Shown here in pieces: positions 12,760 to 21,280 of a stretch of 50,497 nucleotides of DNA (position 1 is its first letter; each line of letters begins with the position of its first letter). The notes under the pieces are model-generated. The model was not told the DNA's origin. It made no database searches and saw only the letters and a program-made list of their open reading frames with translations. The translations under genes and the position numbers were made by a program. Origin of the DNA: Bacteroidales bacterium UBA1735 (GTDB taxonomy: Bacteria; Bacteroidota; Bacteroidia; Bacteroidales; Paludibacteraceae); the NCBI GenBank assembly GCA_002315745.1, contig DCID01000021.1, forward strand, positions 1 through 50,497, read 5' to 3'.

Positions 12760-14961
12760 ATGAATATCTTACATATAGAGATGAGTAATTGCTTCGGCAT
12801 ACATAGTATGTCGCATGATTTTGAGTACCCTAATGGCCGTAATACGCAGTTGTTGTATGCTCCTAATGGATGTATGAAAACGTCATTTGCACGTGCTCTT
12901 CGTTCTGTTTCTAAGCAGTCTAAGGAGAATATGTGGGACAATCTCCATGTTGGTGATCCTGCATATAAAGGTGTGTGTGTTGTGAAGTTAAATGGAGTAG
13001 ATATAGATGCAAAGAATCTTTTCATTGCGGATGGAGAGGAAGATTTGGATACTAGTAAGGTATTTGCTAATTTTTTAGCAAGTGCTCAACTAAAGGCAAA
13101 GTATGATGAGATTTATGCAAAGCTGGATGAGTGTAAGAAAGCATTGATAACAAGGCTTAATAAGGAATCTCATAGCACCAACTGCGAGGAAGAGTTGTTG
13201 GCTGCTTTTCGGAATACTCCTAATGAGTCAATATTTACCGTATTAGAACGGCTTGCGGCAGAAGTTACGTCCGACCTTCCTATATTTGACTTCAAATACA
13301 ATGAAGTGTTTGACTCGAAAGGTAGTGTGCGAGAATTTGTAAGTGCAAATTATGAGAAATTACAAGCTTATTTTGACCAATTTTCAAGTTTAATCAACAA
13401 TTCATCAATTTTTCATTCAAAGAACGGACACACCTTTGGAACATTTCAAGCTGCTCAATTAGAAAAGTCGGTCGCCGATGAGGCTTTCTTTGCGGTTGAC
13501 CACAAAATTCTATTTAATGAACATGAATCACCAATTGAATCAGTAGTAGCATTAAAGCAACTGTTTGATGATGAGAAAAATCATATAGTTAATGATGCAG
13601 AGTTAAGGAGTATTTTTGATGAAATAACAAAAGAGATTGAAAAAAAAGCTGAACTTCGCACTTTTAAGGCTGTGATAGACTCACATCCTGATTGGATACC
13701 AGAGTTGCTAGATTTTGATGGCTTCTGCCAAAAGGTTTGGAAAGGACACCTTTCAAAACCTGAACTTAGAGTATTACTCTCTTCTTATAATGAGGTATAT
13801 CAGGCTAACAAGGCGAATCTTGAACGTATATTACGTGAGGCAGGGGAGGAATTGGAATTGTGGAAAGATATCGTTGATATTTTCAATGATAGATTCGATG
13901 TGCCTTTTCGAGTGGAGATTGAAAATCAGCGTGATGTGATTCTTAAGCAGTCAGCGGCTAAACTTAGATTTTTCTATAATGAGGACGCCATTCCGTATCC
14001 TAAAGAAAAGGATGATCTGTTGAAAATACTTAGTCGTGGAGAACGTCGTGCATTTCATATCCTTCAGCTGATTTTTGAATTTGAATCGCGTAAGATGTGT
14101 CCTGAAGTTTCGGTGATAGTATTTGATGATATAGCTGATTCTTTTGATTATCAAAATAAATATGCAATTATAGAGTATATCAAGGATTTGTCTGAGAAAT
14201 GTGCAGATAAGTTTCTTTTGGTAGTGATGACGCATAATTATGACTTTTATCGAACGGTTCATTCTCGTTTGTCAAATAAACCAGTGCTACTAATGGCTCT
14301 TAGAAATAGTTCTGGTAATATTACTTTGGAACAAGGACAATATACGGGAAATGTCTTTGTGAATATTTTTCTAGAGCATGATGATAATGATAAGAAGTTT
14401 ATTAGTATGATTCCCTATGTTCGTAATTTGGTAGAATATACAAAGGGAGTGGAAGATTCAGGTTATTTGTTGCTAACCAGTTGCCTGCATCAAAAATCAG
14501 ATACGCAATCTATTACAGAATGTGATGTGATTAGGATAATGAGTGGCTATACGCAAGGGAAGGGAATGAAACGAATTGCTAATGAAAGTAAGATATATGA
14601 TACTATAATAAACACGGCGGATTCAATAGTGGCTGAGGTTACCCCAGATCCGGTTCTAATAGAAAATAAAATAGTGCTTTCTATTGCTATTCGACTATTA
14701 GCGGAGAAATATATGCACGATAAAGTTATTGCAGCGGGTGGAACTGAGGAAGACTTGAGATGTTCAGGAAACCAGACAGGTCATTGGACGGGTAAATATA
14801 AATCTCGAATTCCAAATGACCCGAATAGAAGTGTTATTGAACGTGTCAATATGATGACTCCAGAAATTATTCATCTCAATAGTTTTATGTATGAACCACT
14901 CATTGATATGTCAGTTAATCATCTTATTAAATTATACAATGACTGTAAGGCATTAGCTTAA
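12760..14961 (+). CDS. Large ABC-type ATPase with degenerate P-loop, probable defence protein
   Basis: A 733-aa protein with an ABC-like head split by a long helical middle. The N-terminal P-loop is YAPNGCMKTSFA (33-44), in which Met replaces the glycine before Lys and Ala replaces the first glycine. A signature-like ILSRGERRAFHIL lies near 424-436, Walker B is VIVFDDIADSFD with Asp in place of the usual Glu, and MTHNYD serves as the switch. This resembles AAA_13/RloC/PrrC-type ATPases but no nuclease domain is recognisable in the C-terminal ~230 residues. The position directly after a Septu-like pair suggests an anti-phage role, alone or as an accessory. Its base composition is clearly AT-rich. 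Confidence 0.65.
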   Translation: MNILHIEMSNCFGIHSMSHDFEYPNGRNTQLLYAPNGCMKTSFARALRSVSKQSKENMWDNLHVGDPAYKGVCVVKLNGVDIDAKNLFIADGEEDLDTSKVFANFLASAQLKAKYDEIYAKLDECKKALITRLNKESHSTNCEEELLAAFRNTPNESIFTVLERLAAEVTSDLPIFDFKYNEVFDSKGSVREFVSANYEKLQAYFDQFSSLINNSSIFHSKNGHTFGTFQAAQLEKSVADEAFFAVDHKILFNEHESPIESVVALKQLFDDEKNHIVNDAELRSIFDEITKEIEKKAELRTFKAVIDSHPDWIPELLDFDGFCQKVWKGHLSKPELRVLLSSYNEVYQANKANLERILREAGEELELWKDIVDIFNDRFDVPFRVEIENQRDVILKQSAAKLRFFYNEDAIPYPKEKDDLLKILSRGERRAFHILQLIFEFESRKMCPEVSVIVFDDIADSFDYQNKYAIIEYIKDLSEKCADKFLLVVMTHNYDFYRTVHSRLSNKPVLLMALRNSSGNITLEQGQYTGNVFVNIFLEHDDNDKKFISMIPYVRNLVEYTKGVEDSGYLLLTSCLHQKSDTQSITECDVIRIMSGYTQGKGMKRIANESKIYDTIINTADSIVAEVTPDPVLIENKIVLSIAIRLLAEKYMHDKVIAAGGTEEDLRCSGNQTGHWTGKYKSRIPNDPNRSVIERVNMMTPEIIHLNSFMYEPLIDMSVNHLIKLYNDCKALA

Positions 14962-14992
14962 ATATGGTAAGATGTAATAGAATAAATGGTGT

Positions 14993-15088
14993 TTCAGTGT
15001 GCTGCTTTGTATGGCCAGTGAGAAGTATGATAATGCGGACTATATCCGCGATTATGATGAGTTTTTAACGTATAAAGGAGTGAAATAA
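14993..15088 (+). pseudogene. 3' remnant of a fourth fdtA gene
   Basis: The frame ending at TAA 15086-15088 reads VLLCMASEKYDNADYIRDY and then DEFLTYKGVK. It matches the C-terminus of fdtA copy 3 (VLLCLASEHYDEKDYVRDYQEFLEYKK) but has no start or cupin core. The stop overlaps the ATG of fdtC copy 2, as the intact fdtA copy 2 overlaps fdtC copy 1. An ancestral fdtA-fdtC pair therefore lost most of fdtA where the defence genes now end. Confidence 0.85.
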
Positions 15089-15609
15089 TGATACATCCAT
15101 TATCTGATTGTCAAGCGCCTATCCCAGAGAGCACTAATGTCTGGCAGTTCTGCGTTATACTGCCGAAGGCGAAGATAGGCGAGAACTGCAATATATGCAG
15201 CGGCTGCCTTATTGAGAACGATGTCGAGGTTGGAAATGATGTGACCATCAAATGTGGTGTCTATCTGTGGGACGGCATCACGTTGGAGGATAATGTCTGC
15301 ATTGGCGCCAATGTTACGTTTACTAATGATCGATACCCGAAAGCCAAGAATCCAGATTGGGTATTGGAAAAGACCACACTTAAGAAGGGTGCCGGTATCG
15401 GTGCCGGTAGTACCTTACTTTGCGGTATAACGATTGGCGAGGGTGCCATGATTGGTGCCGGTAGTGTAGTCACCAAGGATGTCCCTGCCGGTGAGTTGTG
15501 GTTTGGTAATCTAGCTAAGTTTGTCAGAGAAATAGATACGAATACGTTTTTATTACCCATGGGGGGGCGCACAGAGAATAAAGTGCAATGGAGGGCACTG
15601 GCAGCATGA
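15088..15609 (+). CDS. fdtC: FdtC-like N-acyltransferase (copy 2)
   Basis: A 173-aa left-handed beta-helix transferase opening MIHPLSDCQAPIPESTNVWQF, parallel to copy 1 (MIHPLADCKISILESTTIWQF). It has repeats through GAGIGAGSTLLCGITIGEGAMIGAGSVV. The C-terminus is about 20 residues longer than copy 1 and ends in unrelated sequence (LLPMGGRTENKVQWRALAA) that includes a run of seven G residues; this tail may come from a frameshift or fusion. It overlaps the ATP-grasp gene by ATGA at 15606-15609. It probably N-acylates a 3-amino sugar; two copies suggest two sugars or two acyl donors. Confidence 0.8.
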   Translation: MIHPLSDCQAPIPESTNVWQFCVILPKAKIGENCNICSGCLIENDVEVGNDVTIKCGVYLWDGITLEDNVCIGANVTFTNDRYPKAKNPDWVLEKTTLKKGAGIGAGSTLLCGITIGEGAMIGAGSVVTKDVPAGELWFGNLAKFVREIDTNTFLLPMGGRTENKVQWRALAA

Positions 15610-17147
15610 TAAGGCTATTGGTGCTTTCTTGTGGAACAAATGCGTGTTACCACTTCGTCAAAACATTGCGTGAGGATTACAGTGCGGAGGATTTTTATGT
15701 TATAGGTGTTGACGTAAATAAACCATGGATGGTAGCAGATGCAAATTGGTTAAATCGGTTTTATCAGTGCCCATACACAAGTGATCCTTCATATTATGGT
15801 TTTATATTGGGTATATGCGTGAAAGAAAAAGTAGATTATTTGTTGCCTAGTTTTGATGAGGATCAACGGTTGTTTGCTTCTGATAATGAAGATTTGGTAC
15901 GATTGGGCGTAAAGTCCTTTGGGGTATGCAGCAAGACGATGGATATTTATTCCGATAAGGAGAAGATGAATTCGTTTTTGAAGAAGAACGGTTTGCCTGT
16001 ACCAAGGTCTTTTTGTGTGGAGGAGTTAAAAGATGAAGAAGATTATTTTGTTAAGCCGATGCACGGGGTTGGATCTGTAGGAGCTAAGCGGATGAAGGGG
16101 GAGATTATCAAGCAGCAAGCAGAGAGCCTTATCATTCAAGAAATCTGCAATGAGCCAGAGACTACACTGGAGTGCTTCTACTACAAAGGACGGTTGTTTT
16201 CGGTGGCAAGAGAGCGCTTGGCAGTAAAATCCGGAGTATGTACGAAAGCAAAAGTCTTTGCTGCTGTTGAGTTGGAGGAAATAGCAAAACGTTTTGCAGC
16301 TGTGATAGAAGTTCCTTATGCTTTCAATCTGCAGTTTATGCAGGAAAAAGAGGGGAAACCGGTGATTACGGACGTGAACCTTCGATTGGCTGGAGGTATG
16401 AGTTTGTCGCATGCTGCTGGGTGGAATGAAGTGGGGGCATTGGGAGACATTATGTTAGGTAAGTCAAAGGAGTGTGTGTGGAGTCATGTGGATAAGAATG
16501 TTGGTCTGCAATATGTGGTGAGAGCTTATACGGATATAGTGACTAAAGTCTGCAAAAGGACAGTTGCGTTTGATTTGGATGGCACGTTGTTGGATAGTCG
16601 CGAGAGGCATTGTATATTGATGAAAAAGTTGTTAGAAGAGAGAGGAATGGCGGTATCGCTGGATGACTATCTGACATATAAATCCGATGGACATAACAAT
16701 TTGCAATGGTTGAAGTGGAAAGGGGTTGAAGACGAAATGGCTATTCGAATCAACGAGGATTGGATTAAGCATATTGAGGACGAGGAGTATTTGAAACATG
16801 ATGTTTTATATCCGAATACGATGTCATGGCTAGAGGAATATAGTAAGGATTCAAACTTAGTGATGATAACGGCTCGTAACAATGAGATGAGTGCAAGACA
16901 GCAGATTCGCAGGTTAGGCATAGAGCAATATTTTGAGGATGTATATGTTGTTCCATCTTGCCAGCAAACACCAGAGTTGAAAGCTGAAAAACTGAAAGCC
17001 AAAAAAGTAGAGTTATTTATAGGCGATACGGAATCGGATATGGACGCTGCTACAAAGGCTGGTTGTGACTTTAAGGTCACTACTGATGGCTTTCGCTCAA
17101 GAGAATATTGGATGAATAAAACGAATATACAAAGATTTATAAGATAG
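15606..17147 (+). CDS. ATP-grasp ligase fused to a HAD-like phosphatase
   Basis: Residues 1-~310 (from MIRLLVLSCG) are a CarB-like ATP-grasp enzyme with a pre-ATP-grasp Rossmann part (VIGVDVNKPWMVADANWLNRFY), KEKMNSFLKKNGLPVPRSF, DYFVKPMHGVGSVGAKRM and PVITDVNLRLAGGMSL. After about residue 318, TVAFDLDGTLLDSRERH starts a HAD domain with ITARNNEMSARQ and FIGDTESDMDAA. ATP-grasp enzymes join a carboxylate to an amine or similar group using ATP; the HAD part may remove phosphate from the product or substrate. In a polysaccharide locus this could attach an amino acid or other acid to a sugar. The ATG at 15606 overlaps the previous stop. Confidence 0.75.
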   Translation: MIRLLVLSCGTNACYHFVKTLREDYSAEDFYVIGVDVNKPWMVADANWLNRFYQCPYTSDPSYYGFILGICVKEKVDYLLPSFDEDQRLFASDNEDLVRLGVKSFGVCSKTMDIYSDKEKMNSFLKKNGLPVPRSFCVEELKDEEDYFVKPMHGVGSVGAKRMKGEIIKQQAESLIIQEICNEPETTLECFYYKGRLFSVARERLAVKSGVCTKAKVFAAVELEEIAKRFAAVIEVPYAFNLQFMQEKEGKPVITDVNLRLAGGMSLSHAAGWNEVGALGDIMLGKSKECVWSHVDKNVGLQYVVRAYTDIVTKVCKRTVAFDLDGTLLDSRERHCILMKKLLEERGMAVSLDDYLTYKSDGHNNLQWLKWKGVEDEMAIRINEDWIKHIEDEEYLKHDVLYPNTMSWLEEYSKDSNLVMITARNNEMSARQQIRRLGIEQYFEDVYVVPSCQQTPELKAEKLKAKKVELFIGDTESDMDAATKAGCDFKVTTDGFRSREYWMNKTNIQRFIR

Positions 17148-17271
17148 ATAAAACGTTTGTTTCAGATTGATCGAATGGACTAATCATCTTTTATGCATGA
17201 GTGGTAGCATAATCTGCAGGAAAAACAACAGCATATGGTCATCCCAAAGGCAACAACAGGCTATAGATTCC

Positions 17272-19254
17272 ATGGAAGCATTTCGAATAGATAGAATAAC
17301 CATTGGTAAAAATTGTTCTCCTAACTTGTTAAAGAATCTACAAGTGGGGGAATACGTCTTGTGTTCCAAACCAATACCTGATTTCTTTGAGAAAAACATA
17401 TCGGTATCTGCCATAGTTGGTTGCAGTGGATCAGGAAAGACTTCACTACTGGATATTCTCTTTCGCGTAGTAAATAATTTGGGGTTTGTTGTTGCGGCAA
17501 AGAGTGTGAAACGAAGGGCAGCGCATCACATGTATTACATACCCGGTTTGTATGCCAGTATTGAGTATCATTTGGGTGAAGTTCGGTGTGTATTATCCTG
17601 TTGTGGTGATTATTTGACCTTGCAAATAGGAGACGAACGTTTTTATTTGCCAAGTGGTACCTTAATGGATATGGTAGATTCTGAAATTCCAGAGGGCTAT
17701 ACGCGTTGTGATACCAAAGAGCAACAGACCAGAATTGAAATAGCCTCGAAGGTGTTCTATACCATTGTTACCAATTATTCGGTGCAATCATTTAATAGTC
17801 AAGATTATGCCGGAGATAAGTCAACGGAATTTGCTGATGGCGGCACTATAGGAGTAGAATCTGACGGAATATGGATGGATAGTCTGTTTGATAAAAACGA
17901 TGGATATCTTGTGCCGATTACCCTCAATCCATATAAGAAGCATGGGGTGTTTGATATGACGGTAGAGACCGAACTGACAAAAGGGCGTCTATCGGCATTA
18001 TTGATACAGTCTAAGAGTAAGGGACGTGAGTTTCTTGAAGGATATCAATTGGGGGAGATAAACTATACATACAATTCCACCATTGTTGGTGAAAAGATAC
18101 TGAAATACGTCCCCGAATCTGAAAAGAAGGGAATGAAAATACGGTTGACGATATCCTCGGAACGTGCTATGGAGTTTTATGGGAAATACAAAGACAGACC
18201 TCATTGTTTCTTCCATGTAATATTGGATGCGTACAAAATAGATTTGCCTGGAGAAGGCCCCGTACATGATGCGTGTATTTATTTAGCCTATAAAACATTA
18301 GCTATAGCAGGTAAGTACCCCTCGTATGCGAAATATGAGAAGTTGGGAAGCCCTTGGTATCTGTTTCAAGATGCTGATAAAAGCCAGATAGAATTGCTTT
18401 ATCAGTTGGTGGGACAAACACAAAAAGATAAATCCCACATCACGACAAAAATTACTCAGACTCTGCTATTTATACGTAAATTCAAAGACTATAAATATGA
18501 TGATAAACGATTGCTGTCTTTTGATAATAAAACATACGCAAATATACTTGGCGAGGAACGTCAGCAAAGCGGGTCTGTTGAACATTTGATGGAGATATTG
18601 CCACCACCTTTCTATGATTATGAAATCTCTTTTGTGAAACGAATAGGAGTAGTACAAGGGATACCCGTATATGGAGATAAAATGATTCCTTTGTGCGGCA
18701 TGAGCTCCGGAGAACGACAGTTTTTGTATATGATGAGCACATTGGTGTATCATATCATGAACATCAAGTCTGTTCCAACCACGCGTGAGCATTATCGTAA
18801 TATTAATTTGGTGTTGGATGAGATAGAGTTGTGTTTTCACCCCGAATATCAAAGAAAGTTGGTGGATAGTTTGATAAGAACGATTCAGCGTTTGAAATTG
18901 AATACATTCTGCTCGTTCAATATACTTATGACCACACATTCTCCATTTGTGCTTTCTGATATTCCTCAAAGCAATATCTTGTATATGCAGGATGGGCATA
19001 AGGCGGAGGTGACTATGCCTGAATCTTTTGCAGCCAATGTGAATAATCTGCTTTTGCATAGTTTCTTTTTAGAGAACGGTTTCATGGGTGAGTTTGCGAA
19101 AAAGAAGATTATATCTCTGGTAGACTATTTGACCAAAGGCTCGCATAAGAAAGATTGGAATGAAGAAAAGGTGCGAAATGTGGTATCTACGATAGGAGAG
19201 CCTTTATTGAAGGAACAATTGGAGGAACTAATCAACGAAATGGAACGGCAATGA
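17272..19254 (+). CDS. ptuA: Septu-like ATPase (PtuA type), system II
   Basis: About 660 aa from the ATG at 17272; longer in-frame starts exist at 17197 (ATG) and 17167 (TTG). I prefer 17272 because it places Walker A (GCSGSGKT, 50-57) at a family-like distance. The signature is LCGMSSGERQFLYMM, Walker B is LVLDEIELCFHPEYQ and the switch is TTHSPFVLSD. The HNH partner overlaps by ATGA. This is a different and larger ATPase than the one at 10672, so the locus holds two non-identical Septu-like systems about 6.6 kb apart. Its coding is AT-rich compared with the sugar genes. Confidence 0.7.
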   Translation: MEAFRIDRITIGKNCSPNLLKNLQVGEYVLCSKPIPDFFEKNISVSAIVGCSGSGKTSLLDILFRVVNNLGFVVAAKSVKRRAAHHMYYIPGLYASIEYHLGEVRCVLSCCGDYLTLQIGDERFYLPSGTLMDMVDSEIPEGYTRCDTKEQQTRIEIASKVFYTIVTNYSVQSFNSQDYAGDKSTEFADGGTIGVESDGIWMDSLFDKNDGYLVPITLNPYKKHGVFDMTVETELTKGRLSALLIQSKSKGREFLEGYQLGEINYTYNSTIVGEKILKYVPESEKKGMKIRLTISSERAMEFYGKYKDRPHCFFHVILDAYKIDLPGEGPVHDACIYLAYKTLAIAGKYPSYAKYEKLGSPWYLFQDADKSQIELLYQLVGQTQKDKSHITTKITQTLLFIRKFKDYKYDDKRLLSFDNKTYANILGEERQQSGSVEHLMEILPPPFYDYEISFVKRIGVVQGIPVYGDKMIPLCGMSSGERQFLYMMSTLVYHIMNIKSVPTTREHYRNINLVLDEIELCFHPEYQRKLVDSLIRTIQRLKLNTFCSFNILMTTHSPFVLSDIPQSNILYMQDGHKAEVTMPESFAANVNNLLLHSFFLENGFMGEFAKKKIISLVDYLTKGSHKKDWNEEKVRNVVSTIGEPLLKEQLEELINEMERQ

Positions 19255-20249
19255 GGCGAATCTTTATTGATGGCACCATCCGCCAAATGGCTAAGGATTT
19301 CCGGACGGATTTATGTAATAGTAGTTATGGAAGAATTACGCCTTTGAGTGGACTAATAAGACTAAAAAATATTTTGGCAGATGCCAATCAAATAGATTAT
19401 GTGGAAGCGATTATCAGCAATTGGGATGATTTGATAATTGCTGAACCGGATACTTATATCACCGAATGGGAACCTCTGTTTGATAGCATTATTCCTAAAG
19501 CACAGATAGAAACGGCTACATACGAAACAACAGAAACAGACAATCAGGGTAACACTCAAAAGGTAACACATACTTTCTATAAATCTGTTGTGGCTGCCAT
19601 GCGGTATGATTATGTACAGGATACCGTATATCCAAAGTATATGTCAAAGCTCCACATAAAAACATGTGTGTATTGCAATGCACAATATGCTATTTCGGTG
19701 GAAGGATACATTAATTATGAATTGGATCATGCATTGCCGAAGAGTAAATATCCGTATCTATGTACTACCTTTATGAATCTACAACCCAGTTGCTCTAGGT
19801 GTAATAAATCGAAAAGCAATAAAGAGGAGGATGCAACGCGTACGCTTTTTAGACTCTATACTACTAAACAGAATGATATAGATCCGATGCAATTACGATT
19901 AGATTCTGCCAGTTTGGCAAAGAATCTTAGTGACCCCAAACAGAAACTCTCAATCAACTTCTCGTGTATTAACGATACCAAATTAGAAAAAGGGCAAAAT
20001 GAATTCTTTCATATTAAGAAGCTGTATCAGGCGCACACGGATGTTGCCGAAGAGATAGTCTGGAAGAGTAGAGTATATGATAGTATTGCATTGGATAACT
20101 ATAAAAAGACATTTACTAAACTGGGATTTACGGAGAGTCAATTTAGACGCTTTATTCTCGGCAACTATGCAGAAAAAGAAGATGTGCATATGCGCCCGTT
20201 GGCTAAATTGATTCAAGATATAGCAAAACAATTAAAATTTAAAATATAG
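19251..20249 (+). CDS. ptuB: HNH endonuclease (PtuB type), Septu-like system II
   Basis: A 332-aa protein with the HNH core in the middle: CVYC (C139, C142), YELDHALPKSKYPYL with D159 and H160, MNLQPSCSRCNKSKSNK with N176 and C181/C184. The N-terminal ~130 residues have no recognised domain and could bind the ATPase. It is translationally coupled to the upstream ATPase by ATGA. After its stop there is a short hairpin and a new promoter, so the second defence pair ends the first long transcript of the locus. Confidence 0.75.
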   Translation: MRRIFIDGTIRQMAKDFRTDLCNSSYGRITPLSGLIRLKNILADANQIDYVEAIISNWDDLIIAEPDTYITEWEPLFDSIIPKAQIETATYETTETDNQGNTQKVTHTFYKSVVAAMRYDYVQDTVYPKYMSKLHIKTCVYCNAQYAISVEGYINYELDHALPKSKYPYLCTTFMNLQPSCSRCNKSKSNKEEDATRTLFRLYTTKQNDIDPMQLRLDSASLAKNLSDPKQKLSINFSCINDTKLEKGQNEFFHIKKLYQAHTDVAEEIVWKSRVYDSIALDNYKKTFTKLGFTESQFRRFILGNYAEKEDVHMRPLAKLIQDIAKQLKFKI

Positions 20250-20271
20250 GAGTAAAGTTAGTATAAAGTTC

Positions 20272-20290
20272 GCTTTTTCTCCGAAAAAGC
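20272..20290 (+). terminator. Weak hairpin after Septu-like system II
   Basis: GCTTTTTC (20272-20279) and GAAAAAGC (20283-20290) pair around TCC. There is no clear T run after it, so it may only be a partial terminator. Confidence 0.35.
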
Positions 20291-20331
20291 AGGCAAATCT
20301 CTAAAAAACTCATTTTTTCTGACGTAAAATT

Positions 20332-20361
20332 TGTTTATGTCACTTTTTTTTTGTACCTTTG
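20332..20361 (+). promoter_or_regulatory. Promoter of the glycosyltransferase operon
   Basis: TTTG (20332-20335) and TACCTTTG (20354-20361) lie 18 bp apart. The -7 box is preceded by GTCAC and a T run and followed by GCGCGC, a layout shared with the promoters before 28988 and 36280. Confidence 0.75.
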
Positions 20362-20383
20362 CGCGCAAAATTTGAAATTAGGT

Positions 20384-21241
20384 ATGAAACTATCTATAGT
20401 TACCATAAATTATAACGATGCCAATGGTCTACGAAAGACCCTCGCGTCCGTTGCGTCGCAATCCCTTTCGCCTATAGAGGTGGAGCATATCATCATCGAT
20501 GGCGGCAGTACCGATGGATCGGTTGACGTCATCCGCGACTACGAAAAACAGTTGTCGTTGTCGTTAAGGTTGTCGTTAAATTGGATCAGCGAGAAAGATA
20601 AGGGCATCTACAACGCTATAGACAAGGGCATCCTCATGGCAACCGGAGATTATATCCAAATACTCAATAGTGGCGATATATTAGCCAATGAGCATGTGAT
20701 TGAAGATTGTCGATTGAAGATTGCTGATTTGAACTATCCAGAGATAATGTATGGTAACATGATTAAAGCCTATCCGGATGGTAAAAAATACCGTGATACA
20801 TGCGGTGGCGATATCTATACACCTGAATCCTTTCTCTATTTCTATAAAGGGACGTTGAATCACGATAGTGCGTGGATACGTCGTGACTTGTTCGATCGCT
20901 TCGGATTATACGATGAGGATATGCGTATCTGTAGTGATTGGAAATGGTATGTAGATGCGATCGCTTTAGGCGGTGTCAAACCTGTCTATGTAGATATAGA
21001 TATGACCATCTTCGATATGAACGGCATCAGCGAGAGTGGGGGAAAGAATAAGGCAATTATTCAGAAGGAGCGTCGAGACTACATGGAGAAGATCCTCCCT
21101 GCTTCCGTTTTGCGCGACTACGATATGTACAGTTCTCCTATGGATCAGTATAGACGATTACGCAAACATCATTTATGGGGCTTCGTGTACTTCATAGAAC
21201 GAGTGTTGTTTAAACTGGAGAAGTGGGGCATACTGCAATAG
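20384..21241 (+). CDS. GT2-family glycosyltransferase with a hexamer insertion
   Basis: A GT-A-fold transferase (285 aa) with VTINYNDANGLRKTL, IIDGGSTDGSVDVI, the conserved ISEKDKGIYNAIDKGI and CSDWKWYVD. This is the type annotated in colanic-acid-like and PGL clusters; it adds one sugar to a lipid-linked repeat unit at the inner membrane. The residues SLSLRLSL just before NWISEKDKG are GTTGTC/GTTAAG hexamers (20551-20579) read in frame. Relatives go straight from about KQ to the WISEKDKG motif, so they appear to be an expansion. The ATG at 20384 is chosen; the longer frame would start inside the promoter. Confidence 0.85.
   Translation: MKLSIVTINYNDANGLRKTLASVASQSLSPIEVEHIIIDGGSTDGSVDVIRDYEKQLSLSLRLSLNWISEKDKGIYNAIDKGILMATGDYIQILNSGDILANEHVIEDCRLKIADLNYPEIMYGNMIKAYPDGKKYRDTCGGDIYTPESFLYFYKGTLNHDSAWIRRDLFDRFGLYDEDMRICSDWKWYVDAIALGGVKPVYVDIDMTIFDMNGISESGGKNKAIIQKERRDYMEKILPASVLRDYDMYSSPMDQYRRLRKHHLWGFVYFIERVLFKLEKWGILQ
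20551..20579. repeat. GTTGTC-type hexamer array within a glycosyltransferase gene
   Basis: Five units (GTTGTC, GTTGTC, GTTAAG, GTTGTC, GTTAA-) in frame, encoding Leu-Ser/Leu-Arg dipeptides on the plus strand. Confidence 0.85.
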
Positions 21242-21280
21242 CAGTAGGGAAAGTGAGAGTTAAAGTGAAAGACTAGAATT

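Noticed and set aside
17167..17271. Extra N-terminal 35 residues of the second Septu-like ATPase
   Set aside because: They begin with TTG, are rich in Ser, Cys and Gln without pattern, and push Walker A far from the N-terminus. Kept only as an alternative.
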